A DNA stretch of 64,000 nt from Gyrodactylus bullatarudis. Its lineage: Eukaryota; Platyhelminthes; Monogenea; Gyrodactylidea; Gyrodactylidae. The translations under genes and the position numbers were made by a program. Of the stretch, positions 1-12,700 are shown in pieces. The notes beneath the pieces were generated by a model that was not told the origin of the DNA, searched no databases, and saw nothing but the letters and a program-made list of their open reading frames with translations. The stretch lies in the NCBI GenBank assembly GCA_012064415.1, contig SSNU01000170.1, positions 8,575 to 72,574 on the forward strand. The letters run 5' to 3'. The number at the start of each line of letters is the position of its first letter. Position 1 is the stretch's first letter.

Positions 1-480
1 CATAAACTACTCTTCTTAAGGAATAAACATGCTCGATCATAGAAGAGGATTCAATAAATTTTTTTACTATAAATGCCAACCTTCTAACCCATAGAGGGTT
101 CAGACCTGAAACCAAAATGCGAGCATTATAGGAATCAAGGTCAGGGAAAACCCAATATAAGAAGGAGGCTTGAATTCTTTCTAAATCACGTGCCTGAGTA
201 TGGGTCAGGTTCGTGAGTAGCGGAGCTAAATAGTCAAAGTTATTTAAAACTAAGGATTTGTAGGCCTTAATTCTCAGTTGTGGCGTTTTAGAGAATTTTA
301 GAATAGTGAAGATTGTTGAATTAATTTTGGAGAGGTTGGAAGAGGGATCAATTTTTAACTTGGAGTTGATACCGAAACCTAGATCAAAGTTAAAGGAGAC
401 AATTTCTCCAGGAAGTAGAAGAGATTCAAGGAGGGTTGCAGGGAGACCCAATGGGGGCATTATTTTGCATTTATCTCTAT
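1..480 (-). mobile_element. LINE fragment, reverse-transcriptase C-terminal region
   Basis: Read on the minus strand, this stretch is closely similar to about 3359-4000 of the plus-strand LINE that follows. Shared words include CTCCCTGCAACCCTCCTTGA and TCTACTTCCTGGAGAAATTG. The translated part is the region after the polymerase motifs and contains the SGLNPLWVRR word also present in the other two copies. It runs off the left edge of the window, so its 3' end is not visible. It stops abruptly at about 480, where the plus-strand copy begins, so the two copies lie head to head. The visible reading frame looks open, but no catalytic motif is included. Confidence 0.85.
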
Positions 481-635
481 GCTAACCAAAATTAATTTAA
501 GATGCGTAATTAAATCAGCAATCAAAAAAACGGTATGGGATATGGACTCAACCGCGAAATTTGAACTCTCTCGTGAATTTGGAAAATTATATAATTTTCT
601 CAATCAAAAACTCGATGCAATAACTAATATTATGC

Positions 636-1469
636 ATGAAAAAGATGTACAAATCAACTTCTTCATTCAAAGCTCATTCAAACAGTTTTGTTGTCAGAGG
701 TCACAACATTAATATTTATATCGTTAAATCCATGATTGATTCAATCGGATCTTTTACTTACAAATGTTTCAAAAACAAGGATGAATTTGGATCTATCTTC
801 GTTCAAGTCGTATTCAAGAGAAACCCATCAAATTCTATTGTCAGCCAGTTGATTTCTATTTATAAAACTAAACGTCTATTCTCATGTCGCGAATTAAGCT
901 ATAAACCTAAAAATAAAACTAAAGCCATCAGCTCATCTCAAATCATTGGTGACCTTAATGTTAATCCTCTCACTGAAGACCAACCGTCAATTAACAGACA
1001 GACAGTAGCCAATTTATCAATCGCTACTAATCAAACTCATGTCTTAGATCAACCTATCACTCCTCAAGTTACACTTCATGCTCAGTCAATGGATGTATCC
1101 GCCAAATCAGTTTCATCATTGGATAGTCTTATCACAGACAGTGTTCCCGTTAAACAAACTTCAAGGGCTATTTTCTCTCCTCTATCCTCATGCTCACCGC
1201 CAACTGTATCAAAAAAGATCAACAATGAATTTCTTTTATGTTCAGATCAATCTCAAACAACTTTATTAAAGTTCTTCAAACTATTACCAATTAATCCATG
1301 CCAGTCTTTCTCTGACGATAAAGAAAACTCTCCATCAGTCATTTACAGTCTTCCTCCTCCCAACGAACGTGTTAAACATGGATCTGGCCATGATGATTCA
1401 AATGTCGATCTGGAGGCTTCAGCTCAACCTGTTCTTGTCGAGAGTGAGTCTGATAATTTTTTTCGTTAA
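636..1469 (+). pseudogene. LINE ORF1-like protein
   Basis: A 277-codon frame lies upstream of the endonuclease, as expected for ORF1 of a LINE. It is rich in Ser, Thr, Asn and Pro in its second half and I recognise no domain in it. A second open stretch at 479-712 in another frame has a helical, coiled-coil-like composition and overlaps its beginning. The two are probably one original ORF1 split by a frameshift near 690. The 3' end overlaps the start of the endonuclease frame. Confidence 0.5.
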
Positions 1470-3994
1470 TCATTCTGGTTTCTTTCTCCAAAATGTTCGA
1501 TCTCTATTAGCTAAAAATACATTCTTTAACATTAAAAATATCATAGACAACCATAAGCCCTCAATTTTTTTCCTAACCGAAACCTGGCTCAACCCATTTG
1601 TTTCTGATTCCATCTTAAATATTTCTGACTATATATTCCTTAGGGCCGATCGTATTGATTCCTCTGGTGGTGGTGTTGGTATTTTTATTCATGCCTCAAT
1701 TAACATTATATCTTATAAAACATTTAATCACCCCTTTCAATACATATATATCAATGCTATACTCAATAACTCCCCCCACATATTTATAATAATATATAGA
1801 CCTCCAATTGGAAGCAAATATTTCATCTCGGATGATTACTTATATGATCATATCTACTCTAAAGTAGACACATGTGTCAAAAAATTTATCTATTCTTGGA
1901 GATTTTAATTTTCCTTGTGAAAACAATATTCCGCTCATACCTCCGCCCTTTGACAAACTATTAGCCTGTCATGGCTTGCACCAAATTGTTTCAACCCCTA
2001 CGCGATCCAAAAATATATTAGACCTAATTTTTACAAACGCTTTTCATAACGCATATACTCAACCTGTGTCTTTCTCCGATCATAATATTTTATTTTTTAA
2101 TTTTTCTCAATCCCATCACTCTTCCTTTTACATAAAAGAAAAAAAGGTTGTAGATTTTATAATATTCAAAAACTTGATCCAAAAATATTCTTCTTTAATT
2201 TTTAACAACGATAATTTCAACTATTTCCTTTTTTATTCATTGATAATAAAATCCACTCGCACTACTATCAACTCTCAAAAATTCTTTGATAGCGCGTCTA
2301 AAATAGATGAGATATCACTCAAATCATTCGAAGTGAGTGTTGCTTTCGACTTAAAATCAAACCCCTAAAAAGGCTGGTCTAAGTTCAGAAAGCTGCTAAA
2401 TATCAACAAAAAGTCTTCCATAAGGAACTTCACCAACTTATCTGACGACGAATTTTGTGAAAACATCAATAATTTCTTCATCGATTCATTCAATCAATAT
2501 GAAAAGATTGACCCTGTCCCTTGTACATCCTCATCTCCTGTTATCTCCGTAATGGACTTAAATAGAATATTCTCCTCATCCAGAAACTTAAATAGACTCG
2601 ACTCTAACCATAACTCCTACAATTTGTTATCTTTTTTATCCTCTCCTTTCCTCTCCCATCTATGTTACTATCTTAACAAATGTATATCTAGTTGCTACAT
2701 TCCAGATGAATGGCTAATCATTAAAATAACCCCGATACCCAAATCCAAAAATGATTCATCATATTCTGATTTAAGGCCTATTTCCTCGCTTAATATTTTC
2801 CTCTCAATAATTGATACCTATTTGTTTTACGAAATTTCAAACAGCCTCCCTAAACCATTTCCGGATAAGTCCCAACATGGTTTTCTACACGGTAAAAACA
2901 CTTCCAGCAATATGTTGGCCTTCCTTAACCACTCCCTTCCTTTACTAAATCAAGGAAATTTTATTATTATTCATTACCTGGACATATCTAAAGCATTTGA
3001 TAGACTCAAATTCTCGTATATTAAGAAAAAACTATTAGATCACTCAATAGACCCTCATATTATTAATTTAACAATGTATTTTCTTTGTAATCGAATACAA
3101 TATGTCAAATTTAACAACACCACTAGTAACTTGGAAGAAATACACTCTGGAGTCCCTCAAGGTTCCACGATCGGTCCTCTTCTCTTTAATCTTTGCTTCG
3201 CTGATATTCAGCTTCCAGAGGGTATAGAGGGTGCCCTCTTTAAATACGCAGACGACTTAAAGTTCGTTTTCAAGGTGACAAACTCCCTTGACATTATTAA
3301 AATAAACCATAATTTCTCTCTTCTTAAAGATTCACTCGAGGCCATGGGGCTCTATATTAATAGAGATAAATGCAAAATAATGCTCCCAGCTGGTCTCCCT
3401 GCAACCCTCCTTGAATCGCTTCTACTTCCTGGAGAAATTGTCTCCTTCACTTCAGATCTAGGTTTCGGTTTAAATTCAAAATTCAAAATTAATCCTCTTT
3501 CAAATATCCCTAAAATAAAATCTATGATATTCGCAATCCTAAAATTTGCTAAAACCCCTAATTTAAGAATTAAAGCGTTTAAATCATTGGTACTATCCCA
3601 TTTGGACTACATCTCACCATTGCTTATTAATTTAACCAAAGACCAAGCAAGAGTAATCGAGAGAATCCAAAGTGATTTTCTATATGCAATTTTCCCTGAC
3701 TTAAACTCATACAATGCCCGCATCTCATCGTCGGGTCTTAATCCATTATGGGTCCGCAGATATGCTTTTATTGTTAAACAATTCAGCGAGCATTCGATTA
3801 AAATAGAACAATCCTATAACCTGATAAATGCATCGTTTAAAAATAATTATCTTCTTGCCTTTTACAACTATCTAAATTTAATATATGACTTATCAAATTG
3901 CACTAATCTATATTCAATTAAATGCATAATGACCCACATAAGATCTAAAATTGACTATACCAAAACACTTTTGTATCCAGATCTTCATTATTGA
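1430..3994 (+). pseudogene. LINE ORF2: endonuclease and reverse transcriptase, with one frameshift and one stop
   Basis: The endonuclease half shows LTETWLN, SGGGVGIFIH, YRPP and, after a frame change near 1880-1900, LGDFNFP, STPTR and SDHN, the usual order in APE-type LINE endonucleases. The frame then continues through an in-frame TAA at 2366-2368 into the reverse transcriptase. There, YLDISKAFDRL (motif A), SGVPQGSTIGPLLFN (motif B) and KYADDLKF (motif C, with the catalytic YADD intact) are all visible. The C-terminal domain ends at 3994. Catalytic residues survive, so this is a recently dead copy rather than an ancient one. Confidence 0.85.
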
Positions 3995-4486
3995 GTTGCC
4001 ACCAGAATAATTTTCGATTTAAATTTTCAGATTCAATTTATCACATTCATCTACAAAGACTCCAAGATTTTAATTATTCATTATTTTATTTTATAGACTT
4101 TAGCGAGATTCACAATGTATTTAGACTTTATTTATTTTTGTACATATTTGAATTTCCTTGAATACAGAATTTCCTTTAAATACAGAACTGATTTCTAACA
4201 AAAAAAGCGTAATTTTTTGAATGTGTAGTCAAATATTCAATTGTTATGGTCTACGATATTATTATTCTAAAAAAATTAGAAGAGTAGACGTATTGTGCTG
4301 AGACTTTATTCAGTTGAACGAACCATAACAAGATCATAAAAAATCATAGTGTTCTTTTACAGGATCTTATACCACAACAAAAATCCTGTTAAATTCTTAT
4401 GAATAAATTTAGAAGATTAAAAATTTATTTAGTAATACCAAATTTGTAGAGGCTTTAGGAAATGGGTGCTAGATGAAAGTTTTTTA

Positions 4487-5487
4487 CAGTAAAAATATTT
4501 CTATTGAAACATCTTATTTTTTATTGAAACAAGAATATTTACCCTCTAATTAAGTATTATTTATCTCGACCAATCAGAATGCAGCAAGTGATTTCTATAT
4601 GTTGGGTGAAATTTAGGAAGAAATGTTTCTACCCTCTGCCCCATATACCACAATAGACCGAAATGCATATCTTATATTTATATTACCCCCCCCCCATATT
4701 ATCATATTATTTATCCCTCATTATTAATGAGTCATTATTAATCATTCATAAAACCTGCAAGTTAAAAGATATTTCTGAAATTCTTTTTGCTGCCATACTC
4801 TAAATAAATGGATCTTTTACATAGTGTAAAATCATATTTCATCTTTGATTTTAGTAAAGTTCATTCGATTTCAAGTGGAAAATTTTGTCTTGTTCTGTAA
4901 CAGTAGTTCAAATATTACAAACACTTGAGTCTTACAAGTGTTCATCATTTAAACTACCACATACTGAGCCATACTCGATGGGAGTTTTAAGTTGACTAGA
5001 CACTTTCAAGATTCAAGTATTACATTTTGATTTCCAAAATGCAATAAATTACATTTCTCCTCAACCAATGAGAGTTAAGAACGAAATTTTTTGCTGACTG
5101 ATTATTCGTTCCCTAAATGTATTTAGTCTTGAGTCTAGAATAACTTAATTATGATTTTTACACTATGTAAAAGATCCATTTATTTAGAGTATGGCAGCAA
5201 AAAGAATTTCAGAAATATCTTTTAACTTGCAGGTTTTATGAATGATTAATAATGACTCATTAATAATGAGGGATAAATAATATGATAATATGGGGGGGGG
5301 GTAATATAAATATAAGATATGCATTTCGGTCTATTGTGGTATATGGGGCAGAGGGTAGGAAGTCTTCCTAAATTTCACCCAACATATTCATTTAGATAGG
5401 AAAAAAAGTGAGTTTTTCATTGTGTGTGAGTGAAAATTCATTGTGTTTCAATAAAAATAAGATGTTTCAATAGAAATATTTTTACTG
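4487..5487. mobile_element. Outer fold-back element (pogo/Tigger-type termini) carrying a nested element
   Basis: The ends are inverted repeats beginning CAGTAAAAATATTTCTATTG and are flanked by TA on both sides (4485-4486 and 5488-5489). The TA target and CAGT start fit pogo/Tigger members of the Tc1/mariner group. A short copy of the same family lies at about 63030-63262. Comparing the two shows that the outer element was about 216 bp before a second element inserted near its centre (next entry). There is no coding capacity. Confidence 0.8.
4600..5384. mobile_element. Nested fold-back transposon with inverted arms of about 230 bp
   Basis: Long, nearly identical inverted arms run from 4600 to about 4838 and from about 5151 to 5384, around a centre of roughly 310 bp. 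The termini read TGTTGGGTGAAATTTAGGAA and are flanked by TA at 4598-4599 and 5385-5386. The left arm carries a run of nine or so C, mirrored by a G run in the right arm. It interrupts the outer element exactly between sequences that are contiguous in the 63 kb copy. It has no open frame of note. Confidence 0.85.
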
Positions 5488-6150
5488 TAATTAAATCTAC
5501 TTTTACTGCTGTAATATTTATTGAAGCTTTCAGATTCCATTATCGATCAAAAAAATCTTCCTATTGATTCATAAATTCAGTTAACATATTCTAATTCGGT
5601 CAAATTTTAGTGAAATTAATTTTTAAAATGTTTTTATTTACATACATTTAAGAGACAGGATAATTCATTGATTTGTCGAATTCAAGCAATCTTTTCGAAA
5701 ATGATATCCCCCAATTTCTTCATAAGAACAAGACGTGTCATTTCCGATTTGATACGTATTATCTTCTCCAATTCCACATCACCTTCGGTTCTATAAACAT
5801 CTGTCATTGTGTAATGCTTCTTGTTTATTTTCGTAGTAAAATTGCGCTTAGTTATATATAAATAAATACCTTTCTTTGGTTGAGAGTCTGCGAGAGAAAA
5901 AGATTTGGCTTCACGTGAAAAACTTTATGGTATGGTCTCGTTGAGAACAGAGAGAATTTAAAAAGACTCAAATTAAATGAATTATTTTAATTTAAAGTGC
6001 GACTTAGTTTAGTTTCTGTGAGTCGAAGAGACCAGATCAATCATTCTATGTGTGGACCAAATTTTGACAAGATCTCTATATCTTATTATACGAAATTGTA
6101 ATGATTAATATTAATCTATTTCAACGATAATATTTGACGAACTTCATCAA

Positions 6151-6541
6151 GAATATTTTCGTTTGGTTCTAAACTCATAAGGAAGGTTAGAGAAAACTAG
6201 CGTATATTTGAGGGATAAACGTTATATTTCGCCGGGTCTCTTCAGAATCTACCCCGGTTAACATTTAAATACTACAATGCAAAATATTCCCTGGCTTCCA
6301 TTGGTCCATTTCGTGATTGTATTTTAGTCCTCACTAAGGGAGGGGGAAAAGAAAGGGAGTTGTCAAGATGAAAGACTCAGCTCACAACTAATTATTTCTG
6401 CCTTTTCATGAACTGATCAATTTTCTGCTGTCCACTGTCTCTACGTCGTTTTCTCCTCACTTTTTCACAACTTTTCTTATGGGTAAATTATACGCTAGTT
6501 TTCTCCAACCTTCCTTATGAGTTTAGAACCAAACGAAAATA
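6151..6541. mobile_element. MITE, inverted ends of about 50 bp
   Basis: The left end (TATTTTCGTTTGGTTCTAAA onward, to about 6208) is repeated in inverse at 6487-6541 with almost no mismatches. The interior is about 280 bp and non-coding. It lies downstream of the PIKfyve stop codon. The rest of 5490-6736 is AT-rich sequence in which I see no gene. Confidence 0.7.
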
Positions 6542-6736
6542 TTAATTTACGCTAATTCAAAAAGAAACTCAATTTCATTAACTAAGGATTTTGATTGGTC
6601 TCCACTTGTCATGTTCAAAATTCAAAACAAGTCCAAAATGCAAAGGGATTATTGATCAAAATATTTAAAAAATTAAAAAGGGCTTTGTAAGAAAATAAAT
6701 TTAATCAATTCAATAAAATAACCATAAGTAATCAAA

Positions 6737-9700
6737 TCAATATTCTTTGCTCTCTGTATCATCAAGACTCCAATCTTCATGGTATTCAATCTCGGAGCCA
6801 GACCAATGATCTGGACACTCTGGAAAATAACGATTCATATTTGCCAGGAATCTATCACGGTAATCGGTTGGTGCGATAATTGTTGGGAGAGGACTCTAAT
6901 AAAATAAATAAAGTATTGGTTAAAGATTGTATAAAGCTAATTGATATGAAGTTGGAAATCTATGATTTTTACATAAATCTCGATATTTTCATCAAGAATT
7001 CGAATTTTTAAAGATTTTTTGGAGTTCTACTCATGAATTCTTGATGAAAATATCGGGATTTCTGTAAAAATCATAGATTCCCAACCAACTTTATATTTAT
7101 CAGTAAAAGCTAAATCTAGAAGGAATGATTCATGAAAATAGAGTGAATTACTTCGGCACTGGTCATACTCTGTTTCATAAACATCTCGAGTTGTTTGTCA
7201 ACAGTGAACTTTCTCAAATAATCAATGATTCCAACTGTCATGGTCTTTTCAACTGGGTCAATCGCCAGCAATAGGGAATAATCCATAATCAAGAGTTTCG
7301 CGAGAAATTCTGTATCAGCTTTCAGGCTACTTTGGAGAGCATTCTGAATTAGGAAAGTAGTTATTTTAATGAATAAATCTTCAAAAAAAATAAAGTGAAG
7401 AAAATTTTATGGTCACTTACACGACTATGGAATCTAAGATAGATTGGATTCTCGATAGAGTTCATAATGAAATTCTCATCGAGGAGGACACGAATTTTCA
7501 GAGCTGCTTTTTCTGTGGAATGACTAGCAATTCCATCTGAAAGTGTGACGTGAATAGAGCCTCTTGAATTATTCTGATATTCCTCAAAATTTTTTTCATA
7601 GTCTGAAATAGAGGGAAATTCAAAGTATGGAGGAAATGCTTAGATTTTTAGTACAGTACAGTATTTCTAAGGCGGCATTTGTCAATTTGAACAGAAGTTT
7701 TGAATCGAAAGATCATAAAAGAATCATGTTCAAAAAAGTGGCAAATTGAACCAAAAAATTGGCAAACTCTAAAATGCTCTAAAATGTAGTAGATTCGGCT
7801 GATCTACTATCATCTAAAGAAATTAAAATTTGACCAATATGTACATCGATTCATATACGGGCATATGCAAACAGGATATACCAATGAAATCATATATGAG
7901 GTTACAGGAGTAAACCAATCAGAATGCGAAGTCTTTTTTAATTCTTTAATAGAATTCATTCAAGATGATCGAATTCTTTTGAAATTAGTGATATCTAGTG
8001 GCAAATTTGGTGCTCTAATAACGATTTAGTAACTTACTTTTGATGTCCTTTTCATTGATGAGTCGTTTCCAACGGGATCCCTTCAAATCGTATATATGAC
8101 TAATATTGGGTTTTTGAAATAAAAGATTCTCCATCACGAGGATATCACAGTTGGCTGAGTTTTTTGTGACACTGTTTTTGAATTCAATGTGATACATTCC
8201 AAAGATTCTGGCCAAAACAGTTACATTCTAAGAGATAAAAACAACAATTAATGTCATTTTTCAGTTGTAAAGTTTCCTCATCAAGTTATTCATATAGAAT
8301 TTCATAATCCAGATAAAATTAATAATTTTTGGAAATGTGGAAAATTTCCTTCGACCCGAATTAACGACTACTACTGTAAAGTTGACACAGTAGGACAGTA
8401 TGTGCTCTAGGATCTTGATCCATATATTTTCTGGAACAAATTATTGTCCTGATTTCAGATCTATAATTCGATTTTCTAAATTGTGTCTAGTTTATGAGAT
8501 AAATTCAAAAAACTGAATTCGAAAATTTAAATCATAAAAAAAGTATTGAAGAATTTAATTTTCAATAAAATAAAAATTCAATTAATTAAGTACTAAATAA
8601 TTAGAAATTAGGCATCATTAGAATCATATTTTAATTTTCTATCTAATTATACCTTTTTAGATACTTTTTTCGACTTTCTAGGTCAAAATTTTACGTTATT
8701 TCTGAAAGAATATACAAAATTATTTCATTCTTTAGTATATTTTTACTCCCTTTAATCCCAAAATGAGTTCATATATCCCCATTTGATACACTACTGAATG
8801 CTGAAACTTTTACTGCTCGAATAAAGCTTAGAGATATACCGAATTGAAGCTATTTTATTCGAGTTACTAATAATTTGTCTTCTTAAAGAATCCCTTGAGG
8901 CCATGGGACTCTATATTAATAGAGATAAATGTAAATTATTACTCCCATGCGGTCTCCCTGCAACCCTCTAGGAATCTCTTCTACTTCCTGGAGAAGCTGT
9001 CTCCTTAACTTTGTACCTAGGTTTCAGTATCTCGGATGAACTTAAAGTTGACTCTCTCTCTAATCTCCCCAAAATAAAAACCATAATATTCTCAATTTTA
9101 AAATTCTCTAAGTCCACTAACCTAAGGCTTAAGGCTTTCAAAGCTTTAGTCTTAAATAATCTCGACTATATCTCTCCACTCTTTCCCACATTCACCTTTG
9201 AAAAATCATTAGAGATTGAGCATATTCAATCCAGATTTCTATATTTTTTATTTCCTGACTTAGACTCTTACAATAGTCGTATTTTAATCTCAGGCCTTAA
9301 CCCTCTTTGGGTTAGAAGATATGCCATTATTGTAAAAACCTTTGTTAAATCAGCTGAATTACTTGAAAATACATATAACCTTAGAAACCCCTTTTTCTCT
9401 AATCATTATTTACTGTCCTCTTATTAGATGATCGATAAAAAATTCAAACTTACGGAATGTAATGATCTTACAAACATTAAAACCATAATGTCTCATATAA
9501 GGTCTAAACTTGACTACTCAAAGAGTCTTCTTTATGCAAATCTTCAATTAACGAAATCTCTTGAAAGGCTTATTTGTTTATTTATTAAAAGCCAAAATTC
9601 TCCATCCATCAAGATTCAATGACATTTCTAATTTGTTCCCAAGAAAACTCAATTAATATTTTCTATTATTTTGTACACATATATATCAAATTTGTAATAA

Positions 9701-12700
9701 ACGTATTTTCTAACAAAAAAAGAATCGTTCTTTCCATATCAATATTCAATTTTTTTTTCCACGTTTAACCGATCACAACATGCCAAAACTAAGAGTACTT
9801 CCCTTTCAGTACTTATTTTATAGAAGAGAATTTTAATAAAGATAGATTATGTTAAAATTAAATAGATATCTGTATTAATTATAACTATTTTCTATTAAAT
9901 TTTGTTGGGTCTTGAATTAAGACTTAATATTGAAAAATATCTTTATAAGCTCTTAAAAAATAATTTTAGTGTTCTGAAACTTGAGGCCGTAGTTGTTATA
10001 ATTTTACTTACTTTAGATTTTGTCTGTTGTGTCATGTGATCGAAATATTTCATGCTGATTGCATGGAAATTTCTGAGTTCTGTTGGAGAAACCTGTTTAA
10101 TAATGAAACGATTATCTGAAAGAAAAATAATATCCATTATCCATTCATTTTATTTGATGATTCAAGATTTGGCATACCTTTTGTCTTGAGGAAAAAAGAT
10201 TTTGATTTTCCTCCTGTGGCAAGATAAGGTGAGCACCTTGCAAGGGAATTTATAAAACTGGAAAAAAAGTAAATAAATTTAGAAATTTGATTATTTCTTT
10301 TTATATTATTTACTTGTTCTCATGAGGTATGAAGAGTTGTCGGAATTTTCTAAATTCACACGGGTACATAAGACTACAGATGAAATGGCAGTTATCATCG
10401 GAGAAACCTGAAATAATAAAGGTTTACGTTTGAAAATAACGAATGGAATTTATCAGAGTCAAAATTTCTTACAAATGTCAACATTTTTATTTGATATTGG
10501 TAGCTCCTGGGAGTCTGAAAGACCTCGGTTCTGAACTAAAATAGAAAAGTTTTGTCATAAAAATTAATTCTCGTTTAAGATGATGATATAATTTGTGAAG
10601 ATGTTCATAGAAATGCTCAAAACGGAAGTGGGTTTGAAATTTTTTACAAGAAATTACCTTGGCATTTGATGAAATTGTCATATTCCATTGTCCTGAAAAG
10701 CAGAGAAGACTTATATTAGAATGTAAAATTAATCAATTTGAAGTAGGAAATCTATAAGTTTTCCAGATTATGAGGTTCAATTTCACTGAATGAAGAAAAA
10801 ATGATTGAGCGTTCAAAGGAAGACTTTCAGAATCAAAAATAGAACAATCTGGATTTGGAAATTTTTGACTAGTGAAGAGAATTAACTATTTTCGCGAAAA
10901 ACTCAATATTTTTTAGCGGAGAGTCAGGAATTCAAATATTACTCAAGATTAAAGTAGTGCATGAGTTATTCAACTAAAAAATCTGAAAAATTTTAATCAG
11001 TTTTTTAATTTCAAAAATGTGCCAAATTTTCACTTTTTTAACTATTGAACTCAAATTTTTTAATCAATTTTGAAGATTTGAAGCAATTCGATACAGAAAT
11101 TTCGGATCATAATTAGACAAAGAATTTGGAATCGCCTAAAGAAGTTCACAAAAATTCATCATAATTGTGGGAAATCAAACCATAAAAACTCGACTCATTT
11201 CATCGTGGAATTCAAAAAATAATATTTTTCCTGACTTTCCTGTGAAAAAATACTGAGTTTTTTAATGAAAATTCTCTTCTTAAGATTTCCAAACTTCATA
11301 TCAACCAGCTTTGAGGATAAGACTCACGTCATTGCGTAGGCAATTATACTGGTCAATTCATTCTCATTAACCAAAACACTGAGAATATAATCAGGGAAAT
11401 TTTCTTGAGAAGTAGAGAATTGTGTTATCATTTCTTTGAGATCATCTACTCTGAATGGGAAAACACGTCATGAGAAAAAGACTGCAAAATCCGGGAGGAA
11501 CACTTACTCTTTTCTTGGATCGGAATCTTCGGTTTCTATAATATAATTGAAATATAAAATCAATCGGAGAATGCTTTAAAACCTAACTATAAACTTACCA
11601 CATTTGAGTCCAAAGGGAAAGGTTGAATTGTTGGGTAGTTTGAAATGGTATTCCGAGGTGAATGGATTGTTGCAGACCTCTATAAATTTATTAAAGAAAT
11701 TATAAATTTCATTCATAAAGGAAAAAATAAAATTTACGAAATGAATCATCAGTACCGGGAAAGAGGCCAGGCAACAATTTAGTCAAAATGAGTTGTGATT
11801 TATTTTGAGTAGTGTTTTGAAGTTGAGGTAACGTGACCTGTTCTTCTTGTGCAAATTCAATCTTATTAGATGAATCATCAGCTGAAAAGAGGGTTAAGGT
11901 TATTCCAATATCAGGCTCTTTGCAAACCTGCCTGAATTTCCTTACAGAATGAATAGAAAAGTTAAAATTAGATATTGGAAATTTTATAATCTTTTAAAAT
12001 TTAAGACTCATAAACATCGATTTTACGGATATTTTGGTAATGTAGTTAGTCTTCATAAGTAATTCAAATAAATCTCAGATGGTTTATCGAGCAAGTATAG
12101 CTTCCGAATTTTATTCCTCTGATTTATTATTCAATCGTCAATATCAGACAAAAGGAATTATCAAATATCCGTATTGTGAATTCTCTACTGATTGCGGCTC
12201 TACCACAAAGGGGTTATATAAAAATTTAAATAGGGGAGTATTATCTTTTACATTCATTGAAAATCGATAGAATTTAAATAATCCAAGATTCCTGAAAAAT
12301 AACGAATAACTTTTGTAGTGATAAAGTCTTATCATTTATTACTACAAGCAGCTACATCGGTCAGAAATGGTATTTATATGAGTATGAATATTCACATAAC
12401 TCTCGTCACTTTACAAAGCTTTTACCTGTAAAAATATTTTTAGCCTTACTTTCCTTCATAGTGCATAAATCAACTTGATCTGGTTATTTGAAGAATATGT
12501 TTTTAACATGTGAATTACACAGTCTTACAAATCGGACATTATTTTTTTCCACTCAATGAAATTTTCTGCTTTGGTAGAGAATCTTTTGCTGATTTCAGAC
12601 ATGTGCTTCTTAAAAAATTATACAATAGTTTTCGATTTATTCGGTAAAAAATGAAAACCTGCCTTTCAATAGAGTAAAACATGATTGAGATAGAAAGATA

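Larger units (their letters stand above)
481..4206 (+). mobile_element. Non-LTR retrotransposon (LINE; APE-type endonuclease plus RT), nearly full length, disabled
   Basis: A LINE of the Jockey/CR1-like kind, judged by an ORF1-like protein followed by an apurinic-type endonuclease and a reverse transcriptase. The 3' end is set at about 4206: this copy and the one at 8.9-9.7 kb both finish with TTTCTAACAAAAAAA and then diverge. The left limit is the junction with the inverted copy at 480, and I cannot tell whether the true 5' end is present. The frame is broken by a shift inside ORF1 (near 690), a shift inside the endonuclease (near 1880-1900) and an in-frame TAA at 2366-2368, so this copy should not move on its own. 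Clade assignment is from motif impression only. Confidence 0.85.
6737..11881 (-). other. PIKFYVE: PIKfyve exons 26-38: lipid kinase domain
   Basis: Exons are 11756-11881, 11599-11679, 11508-11535 (a 28-nt micro-exon), 11328-11450, 10658-10692, 10473-10535, 10314-10407, 10178-10257, 10012-10115, 8038-8227, 7421-7602, 7152-7343 and 6737-6895. Family motifs in order are LTKLLPGLFPG, the ATP-loop ATGGKSKSFF, RFIIKQV with the ATP-binding Lys, ILVMENLLF, IYDLKGS, RVLLDENF, the catalytic IMDYSLL, VGIIDYLRKFTVDK with the metal-binding Asp, and the substrate loop APTDYRDRFLANMNRYF. All catalytic residues I can check are present. Intron 34 (8228-10011) contains a LINE fragment. Confidence 0.95.

Noticed and set aside
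1..4206. Twin-priming 5' inversion of a single LINE
   Set aside because: The inverted segment derives from the 3' part of the element, not from a part upstream of the direct segment.
5673..5861. 62-codon frame in the left intergenic region
   Set aside because: No motif; length within what chance gives, and between repeats.
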